Program-made: the position numbers and the translations under genes | Assembly: GCA_029747015.1 (NCBI GenBank) | Contig: JAKOGI010000027.1 | Span: forward strand, 1,210,001-1,274,000 | Reading direction: 5' to 3' | Source: Carnegiea gigantea | Lineage: Eukaryota; Streptophyta; Magnoliopsida; Caryophyllales; Cactaceae | Length of the DNA: 64,000 bases | Part shown: positions 1-12,009 of the stretch, in pieces | Layout of the letters: every line of letters begins with the position of its first letter | Numbering within the stretch: the first letter of the stretch is position 1 | Notes under the pieces: generated by a model | The model's input: the letters and a program-made list of their open reading frames with translations, nothing else | What the model was told of the DNA's origin: nothing | Database searches by the model: none

Positions 1-1741
1 TATGTTATGGGGTGGGCCATGAATAAATATTTTGTGATTCAAGTAAGAGTTGTATGGGTTGAAAAAATAAAGGAATGCAAGCTCTAAAGATGAAATTTTT
101 GCTGATATGGCAGAGGGTAGAGTTCCAAAATTTGAAGTTATAACTCGGAGTGCTCTAACTCCATTAGGAAGAGACTGATCGAACAGCAATAAAAGTAGAC
201 ACAGCCACATAAACAGAGACAAAGCTACTGAGATGAGGATGAGAGACAAAGAGTTGAGTGTTGATTATGTGGCTAAGAGCATATACAGCAAGAGGATCAC
301 GAGGAAGAAAAGAAGGAGAGAGAGAGCGGTGAGGCGAGCAATGTTTTGCAGCAAGAGGCTTATGTCTCATGCCTCACGGGGAGGCTCAGATCAGCGAGCT
401 TCCTCTTGATGTTGCTTTTTTAAAAAAAATATTTTTTATTAGTTTTTTTTTGTTAATTCTAAAAATAAAGTTGTGTGTTATGGTGTGAATTTATAGGTAT
501 TATTTTATTGTTAGATGTAGGATTTATAGGTATTATTTTATTTGGTGAGTCAAAGTAGTCAGCCTTTCACTGGAGAGAGTGAGGATTGTGCAGTAAAAAG
601 TTAGAGAGAGGATTGATGTGGTAGTGGTAGGTCCCCACCAATGAGCCAAAAAATTGACTCACCATTGAATTTGCTCTAATGGCATCCTCAGGGGGGTGTG
701 GGTGCTGTGGCTTCTTGTTTGCCAACATCAAAGTGAAACGAATTAAAACTGAAATTGGAGGGGGGGTCTTTAAATCTTTAAATTTGTTTTTAGTTATTTA
801 AAAAATTTAATCGGATCAAATTGGAAAACTGAATTAGATGTTACCTCACTCCAAATCTGACTAGGATCAAATACTCTTTCTTGAATTCTTATTGGATTAT
901 TTTACCTCAAATCCAATAAGATTTATCTCAACTCGAACATAACTTCCATTTTCCATGCCTAAGGACTTAAGCCCCAATGAAACATATTAGTAGGAGAGAA
1001 TAAGAGTAACAGTGACCCTCGCGCCACATCAATAATAAGGATGAGAGTATCACCCAACTCGAAAGCCCCGAATAAAATTTGTCCCACCTGAATGGGTGGT
1101 TTTAAATGGGTATTATGTTCAAAAATAGGTATGGGCGTATAATTACAAAATCCATACTCGATTATAGACTAGATTTGCTAGTAAAAGAAAACCAAAGTAT
1201 ACAATTTTTTTGTGGGAAAGTGTAGGGATGTCAGTATAGGTATAGATATGATTATCTAAAATCTGATAGATATAGGCATACATACACGTACAATTTTCAA
1301 AAATAAGTATAAATACAAATACAACTTAACCCTTACCGAGCCCATCCTACGTCTATCTCTAGTCAAGAGTGCTCATCTAACAAGCGCCAAAGCTGCACGT
1401 CGCGTTGCTCCGAGGAGGCCCGAACTTACTCGACAGTTCTCCGCATCCGCTTGCAAAGATAATTTTAGAGAAAATGTTAAAGTAGTTAGTTACGGTTCAG
1501 AGACTTAACAATGCATGTGATGTGCTTGAGAAAATGTTGGCATGTAGGCAAAGAAAAAGCTTATGATAACATCTATTGAGCAAAGGCATTTTCATAGAAA
1601 TGTATCATAACTTGAAAATATTGTTAATTGATATATCTTTTTATATCTATCATTAGATAACTTGAAAATTAGATAACATTACCAACAACCAAAAAAAAAA
1701 AAGAAAAGTTGCGAAAAATAATTTGTGAAACCCAACTTTCA
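1..1741. other. Gene-free AT-rich sequence
   Basis: No gene is supported. Open frames here are short and have no recognisable motif. Around 1080-1350 there are short phrases such as GGGTATTATG and TATAGGTATAG that resemble the subterminal repeats of decayed hAT elements, but no pair of ends was found. Confidence 0.5.
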
Positions 1742-1906
1742 GGGCCTGTTCTTTTCGTGGGTAAATTAGGGTGGGTAAAATGGTAAAATGGATTGAAGTA
1801 GATTGAGGTGGGTTGAATTTTTTTATGTGATAAATTGAACTTGATTAAAATAATTGAAATGGGTTGATGTTAGTATTTTAGAATTTATCCATGAAAAAAC
1901 AGGCCC
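1742..1906. mobile_element. Small inverted-repeat element (MITE), GGCCCTGTTC family
   Basis: The ends are GGGCCTGTTCTTTTCGTGGG and, on the other strand, GGGCCTGTTTTTTCATGGAT. The interior is TTGAAGTGGGTTGA-like with no coding content. The flanks are TCA and TTA, so the expected 3-bp target duplication is imperfect. It shares ends and interior with copies at 2815, 3004, 5262, 14973, 27203 and 53170. The Tourist/PIF-Harbinger assignment rests on the GGCC start and the TAA-type flank of the best copy, and is inference. Confidence 0.65.
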
Positions 1907-1909
1907 TTA

Positions 1910-2814
1910 CTAGCTCAAATTCAAAAAAAAAACAAATGATGAAAGTAACTCTCTATAAGTCCATTATTTTCACCACCTCAAAAATCATGAGCAACAACAG
2001 CCAAGTTTTCACAGTCACACCATGGACCATCCAAATGATCCAATGCACATCCATGGTGATGTGAATGTTCAAAAGCTTTCTCCCCCCCCCCCCCCCCCCC
2101 CAAAAAAAAAAAAAAACCCTGACATGAGAGTCAGTAATTTGAAGTGTCTTTTCCCATCTTATTTTACAAATCACATTCGCATTCACATTCACATTCACAT
2201 TCATGAGTTTAAATAAATAAATTGTAAATAAAGTATATAAATGAATCCCAAAAAGTTTCAAATTTCATAATGGACATCAGTCAGCCGTTGATCAGAGCAA
2301 AGTTTGTTGATCCAACGGCTGATATATCCTGAAATCAAAATCCAACATGAGTTCCCCCACTGGTCTTGAGGATGTCAAATGCAGACAGAACAGAAGCACA
2401 TAGGATGCTGTCATGCTACTGCTTTCTTCTTAGGTCTTACTGTTTTAAAAAGTAAAAAAAAAAAAAAAAAGAAACTTCGTTTTTTAAAAAAAAATTATTT
2501 GGGCGTTGATAAATAGAGCTATTTTATTGGGATTTTAGTTGGGTCTTGCGTTTTTCCTTTTTTTCAGATTTAATTATTCTGATAACTGACAAAAGTGGTG
2601 GTGCCCTTTTCAATTTTCACAATTTCAACGAGGACTGGTTGGGGCCATCTTTTCCTTGTGCTCTGTTTGGGAAAGAGGGGATTGGATTCCTCTCCCTAAT
2701 CCCTCCCTAGTCCCTATGGATGGGTGGTAGGTTATTGTCATTCTTAAGATTTGGAATACATTTGTCATAATATATTGTTTATACTACACGACGAGTTTAT
2801 TGAGATGCTATTCA
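1910..2814. repeat. Non-coding stretch with C20-A14 run, ATTCAC repeat and a small hairpin
   Basis: It holds a run of 20 C followed by 14 A (2082-2115), about five copies of the hexamer ATTCAC (2176-2205), and an inverted pair CAGCCGTTGATC / GATCCAACGGCTG near 2284-2325 that could form a short hairpin. No gene is recognised; the open frames across it translate low-complexity sequence. Confidence 0.6.
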
Positions 2815-2990
2815 AGCCCTATTAGTTTCGTGGATCAATCTTAAAATATCAACTTTAATTCACTTCAATCTATTTCAACCCACTTCAATCAACTTTCATT
2901 ATTTGAACCAAGTTTAATTTCTCACATAAAAAAATTCAACCCACCTCAATCTTTTACCCACCCCAATTTATATACAAAAAGAATAGACCC
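2815..2990. mobile_element. Small inverted-repeat element (MITE), GGCCCTGTTC family
   Basis: The ends AGCCCTATTAGTTTCGTGGA and (reverse strand) GGGTCTATTCTTTTTGTATA are diverged versions of the family ends. The interior has CACTTCAATC repeats, which is the family interior in the opposite orientation to the copy at 1742. The flanks are TCA and TTA. Confidence 0.5.
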
Positions 2991-3003
2991 TTATTTTAAC
3001 ATT

Positions 3004-3211
3004 GGCCTTGTTCTTTTCGGGGATAAATTTTGGGGTGAATAACATGGTGAAGTGGGTTGAAGTATGTTGAAGTGAGTTGAAGTATGTTGAAGTGGATTAA
3101 ATTTTTTTATGTGATAAATTAAATTTGGTTAAAATAGTGAAAATAGGTTGATGTAGGTTGAATTGGATTAAAGTTAGTATTTTGAAATTTACCAATGAAA
3201 AAAACAGGGCC
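3004..3211. mobile_element. Small inverted-repeat element (MITE), GGCCCTGTTC family
   Basis: It starts GGCCTTGTTCTTTTCGGGGA and ends in the reverse complement of AGGCCCTGTTTTTTTCATTG. The interior contains repeated TTGAAGTGAGTTGAAGTATG. It lies 13 bp from the previous copy, so two members sit almost head to tail. Confidence 0.6.
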
Positions 3212-3919
3212 TAAAATATCTTTTACTGCTTCTTATTACTTTTTACTGTTTATTAGTAATTCTTATTGTCCATTACCACTCTATCGCTTTTCTATTGAGT
3301 TTTTTTTTCCGGCAACGATTTTATCGCTCTTTACTGCTCCTCACCGTTAAATCTTATTGCTCTTTATCACTATTTTATATTGCCAATAATACACTATATT
3401 TTGAGGGTATTAAATGACATTGAACTTGGATATCCGTGCACTGTATTGGCGACCTATTTATTGTTTATATACCAAGACTGAATTTGAAGGTATTTTTAGT
3501 CGACATAATGCTACAATTTCATATTGTATGCAACTACATTTAATTTAAAATGCAAGAACTTTTTAGTGTACGTCATTGCACATGTTAAATATCAACTTGT
3601 TTCACCAAATTAAAACACCTTCAAACTCAATATTTGTATATAAATGATAAAGTGGCCGATAGTATATCGCACGAACGTTCAAGTTTAAAGTTGAGAGCAT
3701 TATCATCAAATACTACCAATATATAGCATATTATCATCCAAAAATCCTTTTTTTTCTTAAACATGTTATTTAAATTTATCAATTTGTCTCACAGAAAAAT
3801 CAAAACTTCATAATACCATTCCATTTTATGATAAATTGACAATCATACTGCCTTTTATTACTTATACAGTCATACATACATACATATATATACGTGTAAA
3901 AGTGTAAAACTCATACTAT

Positions 3920-4693
3920 GGCCCTATTTTATTTCGCGTTTTTTAGAATTTAGCTAAGAGTTTACATCTCCTTACAGCTTCTTACATCTCCTTACAATTC
4001 CTTACATCTTCTTACATCTCCTTACATCTTCATACATCTTATAGATTTTCTATAACATTCATTTATTTTAGTTACAGAAATATGTATATTTTTTTAATGA
4101 TACTACCAATATACAAAATTTATAAATATCTTATGAACACAACATTTACATAAACATAAAAATATTATATAACGACGTAAATTATATTTGAGTTTCGACA
4201 TGAAATATATATTATTATAGATGACCATACATTTATTTATATTTAAAATTATTTACTTAAAATAGGAATTTGTTTGAAGAGTTGTATTCAATTTTATCAA
4301 AAAAGTTTATTTTTTTTGGTTATACTTTGCTCGATCAAACTAATGTTCATATAAAAAAATCTTGGACGAAATTTTATTCACCAAATTTATAGGGATTAAT
4401 ATATTTTATTGTTGTGTAATTAACTTGATTAATTATTTATTTTTAATAAATATATTATTTTAATATTATTATTTTTCATCCAAAACGTTCATTGTAAAAT
4501 AAATTATACTATACAACTCTTCAACAATTCAACAACTCCTTACATCCATCCTTACAGCTCATTACAGCTTCTTGCATCTTCTTACAGCTCATTACATCTT
4601 CTTACATCTCCTTACATCTTCTTACAGTTTCTTACAGCTCCTTACATCTCCTTACATCTATCTATCTATCTAAAGCATGAAATAGAACAGGCC
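3920..4693. mobile_element. CTTACATCT-rich inverted-end element, short copy
   Basis: The ends are GGCCCTATTTTATTTCGCGT and (reverse strand) GGCCTGTTCTATTTCATGCT. Clusters of CTTACATCTC/CTTACAGCTT lie just inside both ends (3960-4040 and 4540-4670), on the same strand at each end. The middle is AT-rich and non-coding. A longer relative is at 22808-24299. The flanking bases do not give a clean target duplication. Confidence 0.55.
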
Positions 4694-5261
4694 TTACATA
4701 TATCTATATCGAAGCTATATCTATATCGAAGCTGATAAATGCTACCCTAAGGGCAATGGATAAGAGGGTTAGTTAAAAGACTTTACCTACTTTTATTATT
4801 AATGAATTCTACTGAGCATCATTAAATGCAGCAAAAAAAAAAAACTTAAAGTGTAATAAATGTGATGATGATTAAAACTACTTTTTACTTGACGAAAACA
4901 CCCTTTATGATCCGATTCCCATTTTGTTTCGTAAAAACCAAATTCTCTCGGTTCTCATTCAACTCCGGCGAGGATTGTCGCAAACATCATATATTTTTTG
5001 AAAAAAATCCTAAATAAAATGTGAGAAATTATGAAAAGGGTAAAACCTAATTGAGAAATAGTGATCAAATAATTGTAGATGTAAGAACTAACATAGATGT
5101 TCCTTGCTTATAGAGACTGAATGGGTAGCATAGAGGAGAGAGAAAAGTTACAACAAAATAATTATGTAGAGGGTAATTTAGGAAGTGTAAAATTAATACA
5201 CTAATTACTATCACCAAGAATTATTGTAATCAAAAGTTTCTGAAATTCCTTATGACAATAA
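4694..5261. other. Gene-free AT-rich sequence
   Basis: No gene, RNA or repeat is recognised beyond short A/T runs. Confidence 0.4.
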
Positions 5262-5457
5262 GGCCCTGTTCTTTTCGTTGATAAATTCCAAAATATCAAT
5301 CTCAACCAATTTCAACCTACTTCAATCAACTTCCACTATTTTAACCAAGTTTAATTTATCACATAAAACAATTCAACTCACTTCAACCTCCTTCAATCCA
5401 CTTCAATTTACTTCATCATTTTATTCATCCTAATTTATCCACGAAAAGGACAGACTT
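5262..5457. mobile_element. Small inverted-repeat element (MITE) with TAA target duplication
   Basis: This is the clearest family member. The left end is GGCCCTGTTCTTTTCGTTGA and the right end on the other strand is AAGTCTGTCCTTTTCGTGGA. They match over about 26 bp with a few changes. Both sides are flanked by TAA (5259-5261 and 5458-5460), the 3-bp duplication expected of Tourist/PIF-Harbinger elements. It is non-coding. Confidence 0.75.
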
Positions 5458-6109
5458 TAAATGTTACTTAAACATTGCCCTTGCCCATATATAAAAAAAG
5501 GAGGGGGGGGGGGGGGGGGAGGTGCCAAGGAAAGAAAGAATTTTTCTTTCCTAGTGCAGTCCATCCTCTTCCAAACACAGCGTTAAGTTGCCGACGGGTA
5601 TTTTAATTAAAAATTTTCGCAGAGTTCGCACTTTCCCAGAGCGTGCGCCTGTAAAATTAGGCGGGACACTACCTCGTTTCCGTTGGACTTCACATTTTTG
5701 AATTTCAAATCGTTGGGTCTCCCCACTTTCTCTCTCCTCTGTCTGTGTCTCTGTCCCTGTCTCTCTGCACATTCCTCCAAAAAAGAAACCCACTTCTCTT
5801 TCTCTCTCCCCTCCATTTGTTTAACCACATTTCAAGGCCTTCTTTTGACAGTTTTCTCTCTCTAGCCCTCCCCCTCTCTCTCAGACTCAGTTATTGCAGA
5901 GTTGGGTTGGGTTTCATTCACGTCATTGGTCTTCACTCTGTCACTCTTTAACCCTCTTGCTTAATCCTTACTGGGTTCAAATACTCACATTTTCTGAGTC
6001 ACTTTCACCATCTTTTTACAATTACACCAACCACCTCTTTCTCTCTCCTCTGTTTCCGGTTCCCATCCACTGTTCTTCTTTCTCTCTCCAGCTACTGTTT
6101 GCTTCATCC
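5458..6109 (+). promoter_or_regulatory. IQD gene upstream region and probable 5' UTR
   Basis: It contains a TATA-like ATATATAAAA at about 5488-5497, a run of 17 G (5503-5519) directly after it, and then a long CT-rich stretch (5720-6090) typical of plant 5' leaders. No transcription start can be fixed from sequence alone. Confidence 0.4.
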
Positions 6110-7886
6110 ATGGGTGCTTCTGGGAAGTGGGTCAAAACCCTAATTGGCTTCAGAAAACCAGAAAAGGAAGATGCCCATGTAAGTTCATCCCCTAAAAATG
6201 CAACCTTTTTTCATTTTTCAAATTCCTCTGTTTCACCATTATTAATGCGCTTGGCTTAATTCAAAGTGTTTGATTTTATTTTCTTTTCTTTTTTGGGGTA
6301 GGAGAAATCAGGGCATACTAAAGGGAGGAAGTGGAAGTTATGGAGGAGCCCATCTGGAGATCTTAGCACCTGGAAAGGGTTCAAAGGGCGCCGTAAGATG
6401 GCTGCGTCCGAGGGCTCAGATTCGCCTTCCCGAAACGATGCGTTTAATGCTGCTGTAGCGACTGTGGTTCGAGCCCCTCCCAAGGATTTCAAGGCTGTTA
6501 GGCAAGAATGGGCTGCCATTCGCATTCAAACCGCCTTCCGTGGATTCTTGGTAATATGCCTTCTTTTGTTGTATTCTAATTCTTAAATGAGACGGCCTTA
6601 CACAAGATTAATTATTTTCTTGCTAACCAAGTTCTTGAACAAAATATAGGCAAGAAGAGCATTGAAGGCATTAAGGGGGATTGTAAGGCTGCAAGCTCTG
6701 GTTCGAGGTCGACAAGTTCGAAAGCAAGCTGCTGTAACCCTAAGGTGCATGCAGGCATTGGTTCGGGTTCAGGCTAGGGTCAGGGCTCGGAGTGTGAGAA
6801 TGTCTGTTGAAGGGCAGGCTGTTCAGAAATTGCTCGATGAACGACGAACTGAGGCTGAACTCTTGAAACAAGCTGAGGTGATGAAACAGAGAAACCATCC
6901 TTTTTTTTTTTTAATCCTCATTTTGGGCTAATGGGTTCCTGTTTTCTGATTTGAATTGTTGAAAACTTTTGTAGGGAGGGTGGTGTGACAGCAAAGGAAC
7001 GTTGGAAGAAGTAAAAACAAAGCTGCAATTGAGGCAAGAGGCAGCTTTCAAAAGGGAACGAGCACTAGCTTACTCTCTTGCTCAAAAGGTTAGCTTTACC
7101 TTTACATGTCTTTGACCATGTTCAAATTTCTTCCCCTTTATGTGTAGTGAACTTTGCACTGTTTGACTGAAATCTTTTTGTTCACTTTTTGTGCAGCAGT
7201 TCAGATCAACACCCAATTCAGATGCCAGGACCAACATCTCAGCAAACTCAGTTAAAAGCTTCGAAATCAACAAGAACAGTTGGAGTTGGTTAGAAAGGTG
7301 GATGGCAGCAAAGCCATGGGAGAACAGGTTAATAATGGAGGAAGCTAATAGCACAGCAGCATCAGAAGCCAAAACCCCACCTCCGAAAACCCTTGTGAAT
7401 ACCCTCAAAGACACTTGCCATAAATCATCTGAACTCCAACGCTCAGTCAGAGTTAGAAAGAACAATATGACGACCAGAATCTCAGCAAAACCACCCATAT
7501 TTGGGCAAGGAACCCGTTCAGCGTCAAGTCCTAGCTCAGAATTCCGGTTCGATGATAGCCCAGCTTCCTCCTCCCTATGTACCTCCACTACCCCGGTTTC
7601 TGGGGCAGAGGAGAGTGGCAGTGGAATTACTAATGTTAGGCCAAGTTATATGAATTTGACTGAATCAACTAAGGCCAAGAGGAGAACTCAGAGGGTGCAG
7701 AGGCAGTCAATGGATGAGTTTCAGTTTCCTAAGAATCCTGCAGGGTTTTCAAATGGAGATTCAAAAAGCAGTGCCGCTTCTGATCCTCCCTCGGTTAACT
7801 TCTCTAGGCCGCTAAATTTGCCCACCTGCCGGTTGGAGAAGAACCCGGTGAGGGCAAGGGAGAGGGAGAGTTACTTGTATAATTGA
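6110..7886 (+). CDS. IQD: IQ67-domain (IQD) calmodulin-binding protein
   Basis: There are five coding exons: 6110-6178, 6302-6550, 6650-6877, 6975-7088 and 7197-7886. All have GT-AG borders, phase 0, and give 449 aa. The start [20 protein letters not shown] matches the family N-terminus. Residues about 92-160 form the IQ67 domain with three IQ-type repeats ([47 protein letters not shown]). The phase-0 intron falls between GFL and ARR, the position conserved across the family. Near residues 368-385 a [14 protein letters not shown] stretch is the DUF4005 motif. IQD proteins are basic scaffolds that bind calmodulin and associate with microtubules, membranes or the nucleus. The N-terminus looks closest to the Arabidopsis IQD7/IQD8 group, from memory. 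The gene converges on the heat-shock factor gene. Confidence 0.93.
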
Positions 7887-8794
7887 AGTGTGTACTGCTT
7901 GCTGTTGTTTTTGTTGAGGTCAACTGCTTGTTCTTGTAAGTTTGAGAGTCTAAAAAGAGGCAATCTGAGCTTGCGTTCCTCTGTAGAAAGTCTTTGACTG
8001 TTGTAATCAGGCATTGAGGGATTTTCCAATTTTGCAGCTAATGAAGTTTTTGAAACCAGTAATGTGAAGTTGTCACCCAACCTAATTGTGAATCTGTGAT
8101 GCAAGCTCTCCTGCGTAGAATTGGTGATGTGATCAAGTTGCCATGAGATTGAATTAGCAGAAGAATCATGAATCAGGGATGGACGAAGGATACCAGAGGA
8201 AGGATCCATTCAAAGGTAAAATGAAAACCCAGTTCCAAGCAAGTACTGCAAGGACATAAACATGAACTCACTGCCTAAGACTAGCTCTAGTACTTCACTG
8301 CATCAGACTGGGACTGGTATTACACTAACACAATATGTACAGGAAATCAAGGGATATACAGTTATACACAACCTGATGACTTGCAAAGTATAGATGCGTA
8401 ATTTGGTTTCCAACAAAGAAAATGTCTGGATTCATAATTGTCTCTGTAGAAATGATCCCCTCGCTGCTTGAATCTACCCTTTGTCATCAAATCGGCCTGC
8501 AAAATACCACATCAAAAACAATAGAAACATATTGTGAAGAAAATGCTGTAGTAACAAAAGCGACTTAATCCAATGATTAAACCAAATCATGATTATATTG
8601 GAAACAAGCTTCCGATCATAGGCTTTGGCCTCTCCATATTTCCCTGCTTCCCTGCTGCAGGACAAAAACCCAAACATCATGGTTTGCCACAAAGTACTAA
8701 TATAGCAAACAAGCCTCCTTATAAGTTGTAACATACCCTTCGCCGAGAATCAGGGACAAAGCTTAGAGGCCAACATGGCAAAATGGCATTAGAA
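7887..8794. other. Intergenic space between convergent IQD and HSF genes
   Basis: This holds the 3' UTRs and terminators of two genes transcribed toward each other. No separate gene is recognised. A canonical AATAAA is not obvious for either gene. Confidence 0.5.
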
Positions 8795-10820
8795 TTAATT
8801 CACATATATGCAATTCCATGGGATATGTGGTTTTGAATTTGATAATAGGAAACCCATTTCAGAGATTAAGTTCCGTATATCCTCACCCCAGTTTGAAGAC
8901 TTCCGCACCAGATCATCCATGGGGACATCCGCTTCATGTTGATCATCCATTAAACCATCCTTCTCTTCAGGGCTGCTAATGAAGTCTTCGTGGAGTAGTT
9001 CTTCCCAAGTTAGGTCACCAACATTTCCAAAATGTGCACCATTTGCTGATGGGATTGGGTTAGGTTCTGACCGCTCTTTGACATCACTGCTTGATTCATC
9101 ATCTAATGCAGCTGAGAAAAATGTCTCCATCTCTGATTCCATCGTTGCAAATGATTCCTCTTGTTCCGGGGTCAGATTATTGACAACCTGAGTCCTTTCC
9201 ATCGCTGCTGATACCACTTCTTCTTGGATGTCATCTGTACTCGTCCTAGCCATTAGACTCCTTTTTCTCCCAATCTCAATCCCTTTCAAAAGCCTGCCCC
9301 CCTCATTTTGATGGATCAAACTTTGAAGAAATGCAGGGTTACTAAGGGCTCTGGCTAAAAATGCCATCATTTGTTGTTGCTTTCTTTCAGTAGACTGAAG
9401 GCGAGCCTCCATAGTAATGAGCTGCTCCCTTGAAAACTGCTGCTGCTGTCGTAGCTTCACAACTTCGGTCATTAACAAGTTACAATCGCGCCTTAATCTT
9501 TCGATTTCACCTTCCAGTCCATATTTACCCACCTCAATACAGGCCCCTCCTTGCTGCTGAATGCTTTGCGTCACATTTCTTCTCCTCTTTATGGTCTTCA
9601 ACAAGTGCCTTTGCCCTCCTAGAAACCCTTCATTTGCAAATTCCCAGCGATCTGGATCAACCTTTCTAAAACCCTGAAACATTTCCAGATTACAGAATGA
9701 TCAACCAGCGTACTTTGCTACAAAACACAATAATCGGGCATATCATAGGACGAATACAATATAAATATCAAAGTCAAAAGACTTTGCTATGCTGTTAGTC
9801 CATCATAGCTTGAAATTCAAGAAATTTGCAGTAACAAGGAGCCACTTAATAACATCTTTCCCACTATATTGCTGAGCGGGTGGTGGGAATGGATAGTACA
9901 TAGAACTTGATCCCTAAAATTCTTCAAAACTTGTTTATCTCTGAGTCTCAAATCAACAAACAACCTATAGACAGCATCTGAAGCTTAATATCAGCGAAAT
10001 TATTGAGGTACACCAAGACGGGTCTAAAGTTGGTCCATCTAAAATCACGCCAAAACAAACTTCTTTGGTTTCACAAAGGTCAAAGGTCAGACTATCCAGA
10101 TGAAACTCAATATCTTCGAAAGAAATTTCCATAAAATTAGGACCCGCTAAGCACCCAACTTTGACAGTTACGTGAATCATAACTTGTGTATTAGAACCCA
10201 AGAAATGCTACTCAAAAAACACACGTCAACCATTCCAACCAAATCATATAAAAGCACTAATCTACACAAGGAGAAGAACCCCCTCGGAACACATTAAAAA
10301 CTTACAATTTCTGATAACAGTAGCATCAATTACTCAACCAGGAGCCATAAAAGCAGTAAGATACAAAAAGAGGCCAAAAGCCATGCCTTATTTACATACA
10401 TTTCCAAACACAATCAATACTAGTCCCTGCCCATTGCATCAGAATTGATGCTTATATCAAGCAAACATTTCAACAAACACATGGTGGGCATGACGAAAAA
10501 CTCGAGGAAACCCTTCCTAGAACACTTACATAAGTATTCAATTGGCGAATGAAGCTGGAGAAATTGCTGTGTTTGAAGTATCTGGGCAAAAGCAACGTCG
10601 AAAACTTATGAGAATCCCAGACGATGAAGCTGTTCCTGGCTTCACTCCAAGACACAATGGAATCAGTAGAAGGGTCTTCCACCATTTCAAAGGTCTTGGT
10701 GAGAAATGGCGGGGGACCCACCTCGTGTAGACCCTCCATTGGCTGTGCCGAGAAGCTCGGTGATGAAGGAGATGATGGTCCAGGAGTCCCACCCTCATCC
10801 TTCGCCATCTTCTCATCCAT
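8795..10820 (-). CDS. Class A heat-shock transcription factor (A2/A6/A7-like)
   Basis: There are two coding exons on the minus strand, 10530-10820 and 8795-9673, joined at TAT|GTAAGT and CAG|GGT in phase 0, giving 389 aa. The DNA-binding domain (residues about 36-129) runs from [14 protein letters not shown] through [19 protein letters not shown]. The intron sits at the position conserved in plant HSFs. A basic KRRR follows at about 127-129. Residues about 147-215 are the HR-A/B coiled coil, with the long class A insertion. A second basic patch GRKRSL lies at about 232. [14 protein letters not shown] and [10 protein letters not shown] are AHA-type activation motifs. The C-terminal [11 protein letters not shown] looks like a nuclear export signal. 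These parts make it a heat-stress activator. The exact subclass needs a phylogeny. Confidence 0.93.
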
Positions 10821-10952
10821 GCAGAAACAGAGTAGTTAAGAAATAGAGGAAAAGATTATCGATTTAATTATGGGTTTGAATGTTTTTGGGCGTAAATTAT
10901 GCAGGGAAGCTTAGTGGGTTGATTTAATGGCGGGAAAAGAGGTGGACAGGGG

Positions 10953-11000
10953 AAGAAGGTTCTAGAGGAAGAAGAGAGGAACAGGGGAATGAAGTTTCTG
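10953..11000 (-). promoter_or_regulatory. Heat-shock-element-like sites upstream of the HSF gene
   Basis: GAAGGTTCTAGAG at 10955-10967 fits nGAAnnTTCnnGAn with one mismatch in the third unit. GAAGTTTC at 10991-10998 is a two-unit site. Both lie 135-180 bp upstream of the start codon. HSF autoregulation is known in plants. Whether these sites are in the promoter or the 5' leader is unclear, because a TATA-like TATAAAT (minus strand) lies further out near 11290. Confidence 0.4.
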
Positions 11001-12009
11001 TAATTCTCTTAGAATTTCTTGCTCACGGCTCATTTGGTTTGACTGTTTTAGGGTATCATTCAGGGCATGGATGAATTCAAGAGGGAAATTGATTGAGTGA
11101 AGGAGGACGGATGGTGGTGGGATGAGAGAGCTTCGACAAGTGTGACTGTGGGCTCTACTGCGTGACCCAGATTTCATAGTTCTGGAAACTTCTGAGTCTT
11201 CGAGCTGGGTAAGAACATGTCATCAGTTAAGCACACAGAAAAGTGTGCCGGTTTTCTACGAGGCATATCTCTATTAATTATAAGTATTTATATTTATTAT
11301 CTTAAGTTAATTTTTTGTTCAAATTGACTTTAAATTGATTGATATTTTGTTCACTAAAGTTATTTTAAAACAAGCATGTTTAATTTGAAAGGAACAAATT
11401 AGGTTAGAATTGATCCATTTCAAGTTAATTCCACATTTGATGCAAAACAAATTATCACATTTTAGATGTTACGATATATATGAGTCCATATAGGGGTGTA
11501 TTCGAGTCGAGGCAACCTAATTAAACTTACCAGCTTGAAGATTGGTTTCTGAGCATGAATAAAATGGAATTTTTGAATTGTAAAGAAATAAGAAAGGAAA
11601 AATGAAAGAAAAGTCGGATTAGGAGATAAAAACAGCACTATATTACTGTGACACTGTGATTGTAAACAATAGTTGTCAATCAAAGTAATTAATTTTATAC
11701 CGAAAAGTTTAATTATTTAAACCATGATATTTGTTTCTTAAGAAGGCTCAGGAAGCCTATTGGTCTTGTTAGCTGGGATTGTTTAAGTTCGACGAGCCCG
11801 CAAGCCTAAACTCAAAGGATTCGGGCTTAGCTCAAATAATCAAACAAGTTTGACTCCATTTGCCGTGAGACAGGTTTAACAAGCGCAAAAAAAAAAGGAA
11901 CCGGTTTGTAAGTGGTCAAGAGCTAACGCAACTCACCTACACCTGAGTGGTTGAGCCATATCATCCAACTCAAGTTTTTAGCTCTTTGATTGATTATTGC
12001 CAGTATAGA
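11000..12009. other. Gene-free sequence upstream of the HSF gene
   Basis: It includes the HSF promoter side and AT-rich intergenic DNA. No gene or RNA is recognised. Open frames at 10962-11177 and 11462-11683 show no family features. Confidence 0.45.

Noticed and set aside
7082..7588. Minus-strand open frame of 168 aa
   Set aside because: It is the antisense shadow of the last IQD exon, whose own frame has clear family motifs and splice sites.
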